Below, piece after piece: positions 25,898 to 35,497 of a stretch of 64,000 nucleotides of DNA. This DNA is from Thermasporomyces sp036564245 (lineage in GTDB: Bacteria; Actinomycetota; Actinomycetes; Propionibacteriales; Actinopolymorphaceae): contig DATCKU010000076.1 in NCBI GenBank assembly GCA_036564245.1, positions 1 through 64,000 on the forward strand, given 5' to 3'. A program made the position numbers and the translations under genes. Numbering within the stretch: the stretch's first letter is position 1; each line of letters starts with the position of its first letter. The notes beneath the pieces were generated by a model, which worked only from the letters and a program-made list of their open reading frames with translations, did not search any database and was not told the DNA's origin.

Positions 25898-28579
25898 CTA
25901 TCCATGGCGTGCGCCCGCACCTGCCGAAGGCACGACAGGGGCACCGCTCCGCGTCAGCCCGCAGACGTCGTTCAGGACCTGTTCCAGGCGTTCCGCCATC
26001 ACAGTACGTGATGCGTGGCGTTCCACATAACCGCGGCAACGACTCCCCATCGCCTCGCGCTCGGCCGCCGACATGTCGCAGATGGTACGGAGAGCTGCGT
26101 GCAGCGCGGCACGACCGTCGCCGCCAGGCTCGGCAGAACCTCGAACGGCACACCCGGCCTCGACGAGGGTGTCTTCCAGTCGCCCACCCGTGTTCGTGAT
26201 GACCGGAAGACCTGCGGCCATGTAGTCGTAGAGCTTGTTGGGGCTGAGGGCCTCGCGGAAGAGTTCCGCCTGTGCCAAGGTGTGCAGGCCGACGTCGCAG
26301 GCGACGAAGAGATTGGCGAGGTCACGCTTGGGCACCGGATCGAGGAAGCGCACGTTGGTGAGCCGTTCCGCACGTGCTCGCTCGACCAGCCGCGGCTTCT
26401 CCAGACCGTCCCCTACCAAGACGAACGTCACGTCGGGCAGGTGACGAGCGACGTCCAGCACGAGGTCGAGGCCGTTGGCCGGCCCGTGCGCCCCCGCGTA
26501 GACCGCGGCCGTGCCGGTCAGCCCGAGGTTCGCGCGGGCCTCCTCGCGACTGATGGTGGGAACGAAATCCGCGGGCTCGGCGCCATTGGAGATCGTGACG
26601 ACCATGTCGCGGGGTACGCCGAACGACGCGAAGTGCTCCTCCCACCCGTCGGAGACCGTCACGATGCGGGACGCCGTTCGATAGCAGAATCGCTCGACCA
26701 CGACCAGGACCTGGTGCAGCACCGACCCCTCGGCGACATACCCGAGCTCGACCGCCGACCGCGGCCACAGGTCGCGGATCTCCAGGACCAGCGGCACCTT
26801 GTACACGCTGGCAGCAAGCCATCCGGCAAGAGGTGTGACGAGATGCGGCGATGAGGCGTACACGACGTCGAACGGACCGCGCTCCATCGCGACGCGGGCT
26901 GCGGCGACCGCATAGGTGCACCAACCGATCGCCCGGGCCAGTCCGTTGGATTCGTGACGCGGTACGGGGACGGTGACGAACTCCGGAGAGTCGCTTTCGA
27001 ACGTCTCCCGCGTTGTGTAGTTGCGGTTTCCGGCCACGATCAGGTGATCCCAGTCCCGGAGCCGGCTGAAGAGCTCGACGTGCCGCGTACCCCCACCTTG
27101 TGACCGTGGCACCGCGAACTGGTTGAGCACGAGCACCCTCGGCCTGCGTCCGGTCGGCGACACGGCCTGCCGCCGGCGACGCAGGGTCGACCGCTTGGCC
27201 GCGGATGCGGAGGACGAGGCGGTTCGCGTCGGCATGAAAGAGACCAGCGCGATGGCGAGCAGCAGCCCGTGGGTCATGAACACCGTGAGCATCGCGGTGT
27301 TGGCGAGGCTGAACGCCGACTGCGCGATCGCCGCCGCACCCAACCCGAGAGCGACGTTTCTGCTGATGGCGTCGAAGAGATACAGCACCACCGCGAGGAT
27401 CGCGGTGAAGCCGAAGACCCCGGGCAACCCGAAGTTCGCGAACGCGTCGGCCCAGACGTTGGCGTTCGCGCTGGTCTGGTGGTTGCCGTAGTACACCTGA
27501 CCGATGAGGAACGCCGGCGGGAGCTCGTACGGGTAGTCGGTGAAGCGGGAGAGCAAGCCGTAACCGAGCTCGGCCTTGGGATTGTCGAAGAAGAACTCGT
27601 AGTGGTACTTGGTGTTGATCGCGCTGGTCAGCACCATCCGGCGGATCAGGATGGACGAATAGCCCCAGCTGCCGGTGAAGAAGTCGTACGCCGTGACGCC
27701 GGCCACGCCGGTACCAGCCAGCACGGCGATCTTGTATCCCACGCGCGACAACGCGGTCCATCGCACCAGGATCACCACACCGGCGACCAGCACGAACGAG
27801 AACATCATCTGCTTGAAGCCGGTGATGGAGACCAGGAAGAGCTCGGTCGCGACACCCAGCACCAGCCAGAGCATCCGCTTGTCGACCAGGCCACGGCCGA
27901 TCGCGATCGGCGCCACCACGTTGCCGAGCCATGGAATGGCATATCGCGCAATACGAGGAACCTCGTCGAACGACTCCCGGTACGTGTCGCGGATCAGGTA
28001 GATCTCCGACAGCGAGACGAGGCGGAACGAGAACCCGTAGTAGTAGACGACGAGCGCCACCAACCCGAACCAGACGAGGGCGAACCCGGTCCAGTACACC
28101 CGAGGCGGAAGCGCGGGCCGTGGAACCTCGCGGAGGCGTACCGAATAGATGAACCCCAGCAACCAGAACGCCGCCGCGACCGACAGCACCATGAACCACA
28201 TCGGGGTCGAGACGGTCGTGGTGAACACCGGAAGCACATGGATCGGCGCCACCACGACGAGGAACAGCATCCAGTACACGACCGCCGAGGGCCGCTCCCA
28301 CGACATGGGCAGTCGGAGGGCGCAGAGCAGATAGGTGGGTGTGAGGACGAGCGCGGTGCCGAGGTTGGGCGGTACGTCTTCGAAGCCGAAGTACGCGAAG
28401 TGCGGCGCGATCACCAGGGCGTGACAGGTACCCAGCCCGACGGCGTACACCAGCAGCCAGGCCAGCTGCAGCAGCCTCGGCTTCAGCGGCTGTGCACCCA
28501 GCAGCTGCCGAGCAAGGAAGCGGGTCAGGCTCGACTGACCTTTGAGGTCCTGGCTGAGAGTCACCTCAGTACCCACCAC
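25898..28579 (-). CDS. Fused Wzy-like polymerase and GT4 glycosyltransferase
   Basis: One uninterrupted 893-residue frame holds two proteins. Residues about 36-450 have ten or more membrane helices and large periplasmic loops, as in O-antigen/EPS polymerases (Wzy). Residues 451-479 are a Ser/Ala/Arg-rich linker, and 480-893 are a WbuB-like GT4 glycosyltransferase. The latter has RVLVLNQFAVPRSQGGGTRH (acceptor side), SNGAEPADF, YAGAHGPANGLDLVLDVA, and SPNKLYDYMAAGLPVI with the donor-binding Glu/Asp region following. The first half would polymerise repeat units outside; the second adds a sugar inside. Wzy and glycosyltransferases are normally separate genes. Its start overlaps the flippase stop by 19 bases. 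Confidence 0.85.
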   Translation of the reverse strand: MVGTEVTLSQDLKGQSSLTRFLARQLLGAQPLKPRLLQLAWLLVYAVGLGTCHALVIAPHFAYFGFEDVPPNLGTALVLTPTYLLCALRLPMSWERPSAVVYWMLFLVVVAPIHVLPVFTTTVSTPMWFMVLSVAAAFWLLGFIYSVRLREVPRPALPPRVYWTGFALVWFGLVALVVYYYGFSFRLVSLSEIYLIRDTYRESFDEVPRIARYAIPWLGNVVAPIAIGRGLVDKRMLWLVLGVATELFLVSITGFKQMMFSFVLVAGVVILVRWTALSRVGYKIAVLAGTGVAGVTAYDFFTGSWGYSSILIRRMVLTSAINTKYHYEFFFDNPKAELGYGLLSRFTDYPYELPPAFLIGQVYYGNHQTSANANVWADAFANFGLPGVFGFTAILAVVLYLFDAISRNVALGLGAAAIAQSAFSLANTAMLTVFMTHGLLLAIALVSFMPTRTASSSASAAKRSTLRRRRQAVSPTGRRPRVLVLNQFAVPRSQGGGTRHVELFSRLRDWDHLIVAGNRNYTTRETFESDSPEFVTVPVPRHESNGLARAIGWCTYAVAAARVAMERGPFDVVYASSPHLVTPLAGWLAASVYKVPLVLEIRDLWPRSAVELGYVAEGSVLHQVLVVVERFCYRTASRIVTVSDGWEEHFASFGVPRDMVVTISNGAEPADFVPTISREEARANLGLTGTAAVYAGAHGPANGLDLVLDVARHLPDVTFVLVGDGLEKPRLVERARAERLTNVRFLDPVPKRDLANLFVACDVGLHTLAQAELFREALSPNKLYDYMAAGLPVITNTGGRLEDTLVEAGCAVRGSAEPGGDGRAALHAALRTICDMSAAEREAMGSRCRGYVERHASRTVMAERLEQVLNDVCGLTRSGAPVVPSAGAGARHG

Positions 28580-29826
28580 GCCAAACCCAACACACCCACA
28601 TAGGAGAACACGAGTACGCCAGCGTATGCGGCCACCCCCGCGACATCCGAGCCGCCGAGCATCCAGACGACGGTCGGCGCCGCAATCGCCAGGACCAACC
28701 GGCAGGCATCCCAGACCAGGCCGATGGCCGGGCGCTCGGCGAGGTTGAACACGTTCCCGATCGGGTTACCGACGAACTGGACGAAGAATGCCACAGCGAG
28801 CACCCGCGCGTACAAGCCCGACTGTTCCCACGCCGACCCGAAGATCACACCGAAGGCCCACGGTGCGGCAATCGCGAGCAGAAGTGCAGGCGGCGCACCG
28901 ACCAGAGCCAGGCGACGGACGGCGAGCCACGTGAGCCGTGGAAGCTGTCCGGAGTCGGTACGCTGCGCCGCGGCTCCTCGGCCGATGAAGACCTGCGCCA
29001 CCGACTGGCCGATCACCGTGATCGGTACGGAGAGGAGCCGCATGGTGAAGGCAAGCCAGCCCGCAGCCGCGGCTCCGTACGTCAGCGGGAAGACGAAGGC
29101 CGGCGCCCACTGCGCAGCGTTGTTGAGGAACGCCGACCAGGTGGTGACCAGCGGGAACTTGCGGTATCGGGCGAGCGCGGCACGCATCTGCGCGGGACTC
29201 GGCTTCTCGGTCTCGCCGAACAGCGGCCGCTCCCCTCTCACGGGGATGGCGGCGGCGAGTCGGCCCAGCGCCAGCGCGAGCATCAGCCCGAGGGCGCCCA
29301 TGCCGGCGACGCCGAACATCACCTGACCGGTGGCTGCGCCGATCCCCTGGATGGCGTTCCGACCGGCAAGCGCGTCGTACTGCTCCGCACGCAACCACGC
29401 GGCGCTGATGAGCTGGTAGACCGCGAGGATGGCCACGGTGAGGGGTACGAGCCACCACAACGCACGAAGCGTGCGAAGGGTGTGTCCGTACGCCCAGTAG
29501 GGCGCCGTCACGAGACCCACCACGCCGATGGCGCTCGCGATGGCCACCAGGCTGATGACGCCGACCCGGAAGACCGCCCGCGCCTCGAGTCCAGTACGAG
29601 CGAGCGGGATCGCAAGCTCGAGCCGCAGGCTTGCCACCACGGCACCGATCGCGACGAGTCCGGTGAAGACCTGGAGCACGGCGAAGTCGGCCGGCTCGTA
29701 CAGCCGCGAGGTCAGTGGGGCGACCAGAATGACGACGCCCTGACCGACCACCGTGCCGAGCGCGATCTGCGCGACACCTCGGCGAGCGCCGGACAACGGC
29801 AACCTGATCGCCCGCCCGACCCTCAT
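28561..29826 (-). CDS. Wzx-type oligosaccharide flippase
   Basis: A 421-residue integral membrane protein with about twelve helices and the MOP-superfamily N-terminus (GVAQIALGTVVGQGVVILVAPLTSRLYEPADFAVLQVFTGLVAI), a conserved Tyr-Arg-Phe-Pro loop (ARYRKFPLVTTWSAFLNNAAQW), and weak twofold symmetry. It would flip undecaprenyl-linked repeat units across the membrane for the polymerase encoded next. Its start overlaps the upstream glycosyltransferase stop by four bases (ATGA). Confidence 0.87.
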   Translation of the reverse strand: MRVGRAIRLPLSGARRGVAQIALGTVVGQGVVILVAPLTSRLYEPADFAVLQVFTGLVAIGAVVASLRLELAIPLARTGLEARAVFRVGVISLVAIASAIGVVGLVTAPYWAYGHTLRTLRALWWLVPLTVAILAVYQLISAAWLRAEQYDALAGRNAIQGIGAATGQVMFGVAGMGALGLMLALALGRLAAAIPVRGERPLFGETEKPSPAQMRAALARYRKFPLVTTWSAFLNNAAQWAPAFVFPLTYGAAAAGWLAFTMRLLSVPITVIGQSVAQVFIGRGAAAQRTDSGQLPRLTWLAVRRLALVGAPPALLLAIAAPWAFGVIFGSAWEQSGLYARVLAVAFFVQFVGNPIGNVFNLAERPAIGLVWDACRLVLAIAAPTVVWMLGGSDVAGVAAYAGVLVFSYVGVLGLAWWVLR

Positions 29827-30971
29827 GCGAGCTCAGCGTAGAGTGACAACAGCTTGCGCGCCTCGGGTTCCCAGTGGTAGCGGTCGTGCACCGCCTTCCG
29901 CCCGCGTTCACCCATCGCCGCCGCTTCCGCAGGATCGGCGAGGAGCTTCGACACCGCCTCGGCAGCCGCTTGCCCGTCTTCCGGCGCGACCACCACACCC
30001 GCACCGGCCTCGTCGAGAATCTCCCGCCACAGCGGGAAGTCCGAGGCGACCACCGGAAGCCCTTCCGCCATGTACTCGAACATCTTGGTCGGCAGGTTCT
30101 TCCGGTACGCCGGAGGACCGATCTGCAGGATGAGACCCACCTTGGCCTCGGCGACCAGCTGACGCGCCCGGTCGGGCGGTTGCACCCCGAGGTAGTCCAC
30201 CACGTCGCGCAACCCGTGCTCGTCCAGTCTCGCCTCCAGCTCGGGCGGGCTGAACGGGCCGATCAGGGTGAGCTTCTCGCCATGCGGCCGGCAGGCGAAC
30301 CGGGCCACGTCGAGCATGCTGGCGAGGCCTCGAAGCTCGGAGATACCGCCGACGTAGACGACACCGCGGGAGCGTTCGTCGTACGGGATGGGCGAGCTGT
30401 GCGGGTGGAGGATCGGGAAGTTGGCGACCGTGACCAACCGTTTCGCTCCGGCGTACGTCTCCGCGACCAGTGGCGACGCGGCCACGACCGCGCTCAGGCC
30501 GCGACCGGCTATGCGGACGAGCAGCCGGGTCAGCCAGGCGACCGGACGGCGGAGCGGACCCGGGATCCACGACTTGGCGAAGATCTGGTCGGGCAGCGGC
30601 TCGTGCGCGTCGAACACCACGGTGCGACCGCGCGCCCGGAGGGCGAGACCGAGCGGGATGAGCTCGGGATCGTGCAGGTGGTAGACGTCGGCGCGCTCCC
30701 GCCAGAGAGGTCGCAACAGACGCGCGACACCGACCGTCATGCGCGTGAGCCGGCTGCGGTACTCAGGCACGTGCACGACCCGGACACCCGTGCCTTCCGG
30801 CAGATCCTGCACCGGGGCGCGGGCGTAGAGCGTGACCGTGTGCCCCGCGTCGGCGAGCGACCGACACTGCTTGTGGAAGATGCGGATGTCCGAGGCCCTG
30901 TGCACGATGGACACATGCACGACCACGCGTGAGGGGGTCTGTTCCGGGACCCGCGCAGATGGCTCTTTCAT
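29823..30971 (-). CDS. GT4-family glycosyltransferase
   Basis: A 382-residue GT-B enzyme. An N-terminal acceptor half opens VVVHVSIVHRASDIRIFHKQCRSL and carries YHLHDPELIPLGLALR. The C-terminal donor half has VVYVGGISELRGLASML, LTLIGPF and the EX7E-type region PTKMFEYMAEGLPVVASDFPLW. It should add one sugar to the lipid-linked repeat unit on the cytoplasmic face. There is no secretion signal. It is 28 bases downstream of the CapD-type gene in the same operon. Confidence 0.9.
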   Translation of the reverse strand: MKEPSARVPEQTPSRVVVHVSIVHRASDIRIFHKQCRSLADAGHTVTLYARAPVQDLPEGTGVRVVHVPEYRSRLTRMTVGVARLLRPLWRERADVYHLHDPELIPLGLALRARGRTVVFDAHEPLPDQIFAKSWIPGPLRRPVAWLTRLLVRIAGRGLSAVVAASPLVAETYAGAKRLVTVANFPILHPHSSPIPYDERSRGVVYVGGISELRGLASMLDVARFACRPHGEKLTLIGPFSPPELEARLDEHGLRDVVDYLGVQPPDRARQLVAEAKVGLILQIGPPAYRKNLPTKMFEYMAEGLPVVASDFPLWREILDEAGAGVVVAPEDGQAAAEAVSKLLADPAEAAAMGERGRKAVHDRYHWEPEARKLLSLYAELA

Positions 30972-30999
30972 CTCGATGTCGCCTGTCGGCGTGACACCC

Positions 31000-32868
31000 C
31001 TAGCTGGTCGGCGTGGCGAACTGCGTCGCAGATTCTAGATTCGTCTGGTCGAACTGCTGCACGGCAGTCGGCTCGTGGCCGGAGGGTCCCACGAGGTCGC
31101 TCGGGTCCACCTGATCCGGTGCCAGTGGTGGCACCTCCACGTGCGAGATCAGTGGATGGAACGGCCGCTCGTCGCGTTCGCCAGCGCCGAACAACTGCTC
31201 GTGCAGCTTCTCACCCGGCCGCAGACCGGTGAAGACGATCTCCACGTCGGCATCCGACATCTCGATCAGCTGCCGCGCCACGTCGACGATGCGTACCGGC
31301 TCCCCCATGTCGAGCACGAGCACCTCGCCGGCACGCCCGATCGCAGCGGCCTGGATCACCAGCTGGACGGCCTCGGGAATCGTCATGAAGTAGCGCGTGA
31401 CGTCAGGGTGGGTCACGGTCACGGGACCACCGTCGGCGATCTGTTTGGCGAACGCCGACAGAACCGAGCCACGGCTGCCCAGCACGTTGCCGAACCGGAC
31501 ACTCAAGAACGTCCCGCGCGATGACGACTCGTGTCCACCGTCAGACGACACCAGGCGGGCGTAGTGTGCCGTGAGCCGCTCGGCGATCCGCTTGCTTCGG
31601 CCCAGCACGCTGGTGGCGTCGGCCGCCTTGTCGGTGGAGATGTTGACGAACCGTTCCACCCCGACCTTCGCGGCCGCCTCCAGGACGTTGGTCGTCCCGA
31701 GCACGTTCGTCTTGAACGCCTCGTCGGGATACCGCTCGAGCAACGGGAGGTGCTTGAGCGCGGCGGCGTGGAACACGACATCGGGCTGGTGCTCGGAGAA
31801 CACCGCGAGAAGCCGCTCCCGGTCGCGGATGTCGGCGAGAACCGTGTCGTCGGAGTCGAGAAGCGCGCGCCCGCTGATCGAGAGCTGGACGGCGTGCAAC
31901 GCCGACTCGTCACGATCCAGCATGATCAGCTTGGCGAGTCCGAACCGGGTGAGCTGCCGGCACAGCTCGGCCCCGATCGAGCCACCGGCGCCGGTCACCA
32001 GCACGCGTTTGCCGTCGAGGTATCCGGCGATGGTCTCGAGGTCGGTGTCGATCTGGTGCCGGCCGAGCAGGTCCGTCACGTCGATGTCGCGGATGTCGCG
32101 GATCGAGATGCGGCTGGGGGCCAGCAGCTCGGGAAGCTCCGGCAGGACCTTGACCTCCAGGCCGCACCGTCGGGCCTCACGGGACACCGAGCGGTAGAGC
32201 GCCGCCTGTCCACTTGGTACGGCCACGACCAGCACGTCGGCGCTCTGCCGCCGCGCCACCTCGGCGAGGTCGTGACGGGTGCCGAGCACGCGTACGCCAG
32301 AGATCCGCAGGTGCCGCTTACCCGGGTCGTCGTCCAGCAGGCCGACCGGAAGGTACGGACTCGCCGGGTCGGTCAGCATGGACCGAATCAGTTGATGCCC
32401 GCCGTCGCCGGCGCCGAAGACCAGGGTGCGGGCCCCGCCGGTCGGCCGGGCGATGCCTTCCCGGAACCCACGGATGACCCCGCGAAGCGTGAGCACGCCG
32501 AGCGTCGCCGTCATGGTCCCGCCAAACGGAACGCTCAACGGCACCAGCCTCTCGGGCCGCGACGCGAGGTCGAGCAGGAGCAGAGACGTGCCGATGACCA
32601 GGCCGATCGCGGCGATCGCCACTGCCTCGTCGAAGCTGCCCACGCGGTAGCCGCCGCGGTAGAGCTTGGCCAGCATGCCGAGGACGAGCTGCAGCACCGC
32701 GGCAGCGGCGCACACGACGAGAAGGCCCTCGAGGTTCGGCGAGGTCTTCTCGCCTGCGTACCGCAAGAAGGTGGCCAGCGCCACCGACCCCACCCAAATG
32801 CCGAGATCAGCGCCCAGGAGCATCACGCGCGACCACGACACGATGCCCTGACCGCCCCGCCTAGACAC
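31000..32868 (-). CDS. CapD/WbpM/PglF-type nucleoside-diphosphate-sugar 4,6-dehydratase
   Basis: A 622-residue enzyme with four N-terminal membrane helices (about 15-125) and a CoA-binding-like Rossmann domain (RTLVFGAGDGGHQLIRSML). The C-terminal SDR dehydratase domain has GAGGSIGAELC for NAD(P), HAAALKHLPLLE, and STDKAADATSVLGRSKRIAE, where the usual SDR Tyr is replaced by a hydrophobic residue before the Lys, as in PglF and WbpM. It probably converts UDP-GlcNAc to a 4-keto-6-deoxy sugar. First gene of the polysaccharide operon, read from a GTG after GGGGGTGAC. No priming phosphoglycosyl transferase or Wzz regulator is in the window. Confidence 0.9.
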   Translation of the reverse strand: MSRRGGQGIVSWSRVMLLGADLGIWVGSVALATFLRYAGEKTSPNLEGLLVVCAAAAVLQLVLGMLAKLYRGGYRVGSFDEAVAIAAIGLVIGTSLLLLDLASRPERLVPLSVPFGGTMTATLGVLTLRGVIRGFREGIARPTGGARTLVFGAGDGGHQLIRSMLTDPASPYLPVGLLDDDPGKRHLRISGVRVLGTRHDLAEVARRQSADVLVVAVPSGQAALYRSVSREARRCGLEVKVLPELPELLAPSRISIRDIRDIDVTDLLGRHQIDTDLETIAGYLDGKRVLVTGAGGSIGAELCRQLTRFGLAKLIMLDRDESALHAVQLSISGRALLDSDDTVLADIRDRERLLAVFSEHQPDVVFHAAALKHLPLLERYPDEAFKTNVLGTTNVLEAAAKVGVERFVNISTDKAADATSVLGRSKRIAERLTAHYARLVSSDGGHESSSRGTFLSVRFGNVLGSRGSVLSAFAKQIADGGPVTVTHPDVTRYFMTIPEAVQLVIQAAAIGRAGEVLVLDMGEPVRIVDVARQLIEMSDADVEIVFTGLRPGEKLHEQLFGAGERDERPFHPLISHVEVPPLAPDQVDPSDLVGPSGHEPTAVQQFDQTNLESATQFATPTS

Positions 32869-33223
32869 GTCGTCACCCCCGGCCTCTCATGAACACCGAC
32901 CCATCGCCGACTCGTCCCACAAGGCACCGCACATTCTGCTCTGGCTCATCCCATACCGCGACCAGATCCCCCCACTTTGGGCGCTTGACACCACCTAGCG
33001 CCGATCCGCGGTATCAGCCCGTTATCCCCCAACCGGTCTCGCCCCTGCCATCCGTTGAGGCGCCCGGGGTCGGTTCCGGGCGCGCGTCCCGCGAGTTCGG
33101 CCGACCGAGCATGATCCGTAACTTACCTAGATCATCCTCGTTGGGCACTGTCGTAAGTCGTGCCTTCTTCGCGAAGTACGCAAAACCGACAGTCCACCAT
33201 CGACCACCCTCAGAGGGGGGATG
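32869..33223. other. Divergent intergenic region with hairpin
   Basis: About 355 bases separate the polysaccharide operon from the secreted choice-of-anchor protein, so both promoters must lie here. A perfect eight-base stem, GCGCCCGG (33060-33067) with CCGGGCGC (33076-33083) around GGTCGGTT, sits near the middle. No clear -35/-10 pair could be fixed. The base composition is less G-rich than the flanks in the last 110 bases. Confidence 0.55.
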
Positions 33224-34528
33224 ATGCAGCTAGCCAAACTCGCTCGTCGAGGAGCGGGGGTATTCGCCTCGGTGGCCGTTGGCTTCAGCGCTCTCGCCGC
33301 CGCGACGCCAGCCCAGGCGCAGCCCTTCGACGACTCGTACGCGAAGCCGGGCTACATCGCCCAGGCGTACGGCTCGTACATCTTCACCGAAGACAAGAAG
33401 CTCGCCAATGGGCCGACCGCCTACGCCGACATCGCATGTGGCGCCGCACCTGGCACGGTCGAGACCAACAAGACCAAGCAGGTCGTGCTGCCGAACATGC
33501 TGGGTCACGTCGGCGTGCAGCAGACCTACGTCGAGGCGGCGGAGCACGGCGACACCCGGACGTCGATCGCCAACTCGCGTACCGCCGGGCTCAGCCTGCT
33601 GGGCGGCCTGATCACGGGTGGCGCCATCAAGTCCGAGACCCGGGTGATCTGGGACGGCACCCGGATGCGCGCCGAGCAGAGCTCGTCCATCGCGGACCTT
33701 CGCGTCCTCGGTGTGCGCGTGGCGGCTGACCCTGCACCGAACACCAAGATCGACCTGACCCTGCCGCTGCTCGGTCAGATCGGCTACGTCGAGCTCAACC
33801 GGCAGTACCGCGCACCCGCCGAAGGTGGCGGCTACGAGGCCATCACCACGGCGTTCCACCTGGTGCTGCTGTCCAACAACCCGTGGCTTCCGGGCCAGGG
33901 CCTGCATGTCTGGGCCGGCAACTCCAAGGCCGCGCTGACCAAGCCGACGGTCGGCTTCCTCAAGGGCCAGGCGTTCGCCACCCGGATCACCCTGGCCGAC
34001 GGTGTCGTGAGCTCCGGCCCCACGTCGCTTGCGAAGGTGTCGTGCGTCGGCGGGCGCTCGACCAACAGCGTGGCGACCGTCCAGGCCGAGGACGCCGCGA
34101 AGGCGGGAGTCGCGAAGTCCGACGCGATCGGTGAGGTCACGGCCGAGGGAACGACCAGCAAGGTTGCCAACCGGATCGCGGCCGTCGAGGCACTCGGTGG
34201 GCTGATCCGGGTCGACAGCCTGGTCGCCGCAGCCACCGCGACGCGGAAGGGCAACGGCCCGATCGTGTTGAGCGACTCGGGGACGCGTTTCGTCGGGCTC
34301 GAGATCGCGGGTCGCCGCTTCCACGAGACCGAGCACATCGCACCCAACACCAAGATCTCGGTGCTGAACGGTGCAGTGGAGGTCACCCTGCACAAGGTCA
34401 GGCAGGACGCGCGGACCATTGAGGTCACCATGATCGAGCTTCTGATCAAGGACGACGCGTTCGGCCTGCCGGTCGGCTCGAAGGTCGAGATTGGCCGCGC
34501 CTACGCAGGTATCACGCCAACCGACTGA
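33224..34528 (+). CDS. Secreted choice-of-anchor P family protein
   Basis: A 434-residue exported protein: Sec signal peptide (cleavage after about TPAQAQA, residue 29) and then a family opening IAQAYGSYIFTEDKKLANGPTAYADIACG. The body is repetitive and beta-rich with alternating short strands (RTAGLSLLGGLITGGAIKSETRVIW, VQAEDAAKAGVAKSDAIGEV). Choice-of-anchor P proteins are surface or secreted proteins of unknown role in actinobacteria. No C-terminal anchor is visible here. ATG at 33224 has AGAGGG at the right distance; an ATG one codon earlier is too close. It ends at a strong hairpin terminator. Confidence 0.8.
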   Translation: MQLAKLARRGAGVFASVAVGFSALAAATPAQAQPFDDSYAKPGYIAQAYGSYIFTEDKKLANGPTAYADIACGAAPGTVETNKTKQVVLPNMLGHVGVQQTYVEAAEHGDTRTSIANSRTAGLSLLGGLITGGAIKSETRVIWDGTRMRAEQSSSIADLRVLGVRVAADPAPNTKIDLTLPLLGQIGYVELNRQYRAPAEGGGYEAITTAFHLVLLSNNPWLPGQGLHVWAGNSKAALTKPTVGFLKGQAFATRITLADGVVSSGPTSLAKVSCVGGRSTNSVATVQAEDAAKAGVAKSDAIGEVTAEGTTSKVANRIAAVEALGGLIRVDSLVAAATATRKGNGPIVLSDSGTRFVGLEIAGRRFHETEHIAPNTKISVLNGAVEVTLHKVRQDARTIEVTMIELLIKDDAFGLPVGSKVEIGRAYAGITPTD

Positions 34529-34566
34529 CGAGTTCCCGATCAGCGCGACACGCGCGGACGACTGGA

Positions 34567-34592
34567 GGGGCGGTGCCACGGGGCGCCGCCCC
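34567..34592. terminator. GC-rich terminator hairpin between convergent genes
   Basis: GGGGCGGTGCC (34567-34577) pairs with GGCGCCGCCCC (34582-34592), one mismatch, around a four-base loop ACGG, and is followed by TTCGTTC. It lies 38 bases after the choice-of-anchor gene and 60 before the end of the converging permease gene, so it could stop both transcripts. Confidence 0.8.
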
Positions 34593-34652
34593 TTCGTTCA
34601 TGTCGGGGCGTTCTGTCCGGGTGCTCGGTCAGCCTCGAGGCCGGTGCCTCTG

Positions 34653-35495
34653 TCAGCCCTTGAGGCCGGTGCGGGCAACACCCTCGATGATGTACTTCTG
34701 AGTTACGAGGAAGAGGATCAGCACCGGGACAGCTGCAATCATCGCTCCAGCCATCAACACCGGATAGTCGGTGAGGTACGTCCCTTGCAGTGTCGCGAGG
34801 CCGGGCGGAAGCGTGCGCTTCTCCGGGCTGAAGAGGACGTAGATCGGCCAGAGGAAGTCGTTCCAGTTCGCCAGGAAGCTCAACAGCGCGAGCGTCGCCA
34901 GCGCGGGCTTGGAGAGCGGCAGGATGATCCGCAGGAAGATCTGCAGTCGATTCGCCCCGTCGATGAGGGCGGCCTCCTCCAGCTCCCTCGGGATCGCCAG
35001 GAAGAACTGGCGTAGGAAGAACACGCCGAACGCTCCTGCCGCACCAGGAACGATGATCGCCCAGAAGGTGTCCAGCCACCCGAAGCTGTCGACGATGAGG
35101 TAGTTGGGCACCAGGAAGATGAATCCGGGGATGAAAAGCGTCGTGATGATCGTCGCGAAGATGATGCGCTTGCCCCGGAAGCTCATCCGAGCCAATGGGT
35201 ACGCCGCAAGCGAGGCGACGACCAACACCAGCGCCGCGTGTCCCGTTGCCGCGATCAGGCTGTTGAGGAACCACCGATGCACTGGGTACTCGGTGGTCGA
35301 CGTCAGGACCTCCCGATAGCCCTCGACCGAGAACTCGCGAGGCAGGATCGACAGCGGCAGGGTCGTCGCGTCTGGGTTCGTCTTGAACGACGTCGTCACC
35401 ATCCAGAGCAGCGGGATGACGAAGACCCCGGTGAGTGCGAGCAGAGCGGCGTAGGCCATCACTCCGCCCGCGATCCGCTTCGTGGCCGGCGACAC
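34653..35495 (-). CDS. Sugar ABC transporter permease (inner subunit, MalG-type)
   Basis: A 280-residue permease with six membrane helices and the ATPase-docking EAA loop EEAALIDGANRLQIFLRIILPLSKPAL. The long first periplasmic loop (SFKTNPDATTLP...STTEYPVHRWFLNSL) is typical of CUT1 MalG subunits. GTG at 35495 follows GGGAGGACTGAGC and lies two bases after the stop of its partner permease. No ATP-binding gene is present; such CUT1 systems usually use a shared MsiK-type ATPase encoded elsewhere. Confidence 0.92.
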   Translation of the reverse strand: MSPATKRIAGGVMAYAALLALTGVFVIPLLWMVTTSFKTNPDATTLPLSILPREFSVEGYREVLTSTTEYPVHRWFLNSLIAATGHAALVLVVASLAAYPLARMSFRGKRIIFATIITTLFIPGFIFLVPNYLIVDSFGWLDTFWAIIVPGAAGAFGVFFLRQFFLAIPRELEEAALIDGANRLQIFLRIILPLSKPALATLALLSFLANWNDFLWPIYVLFSPEKRTLPPGLATLQGTYLTDYPVLMAGAMIAAVPVLILFLVTQKYIIEGVARTGLKG

Positions 35496-35497
35496 GC

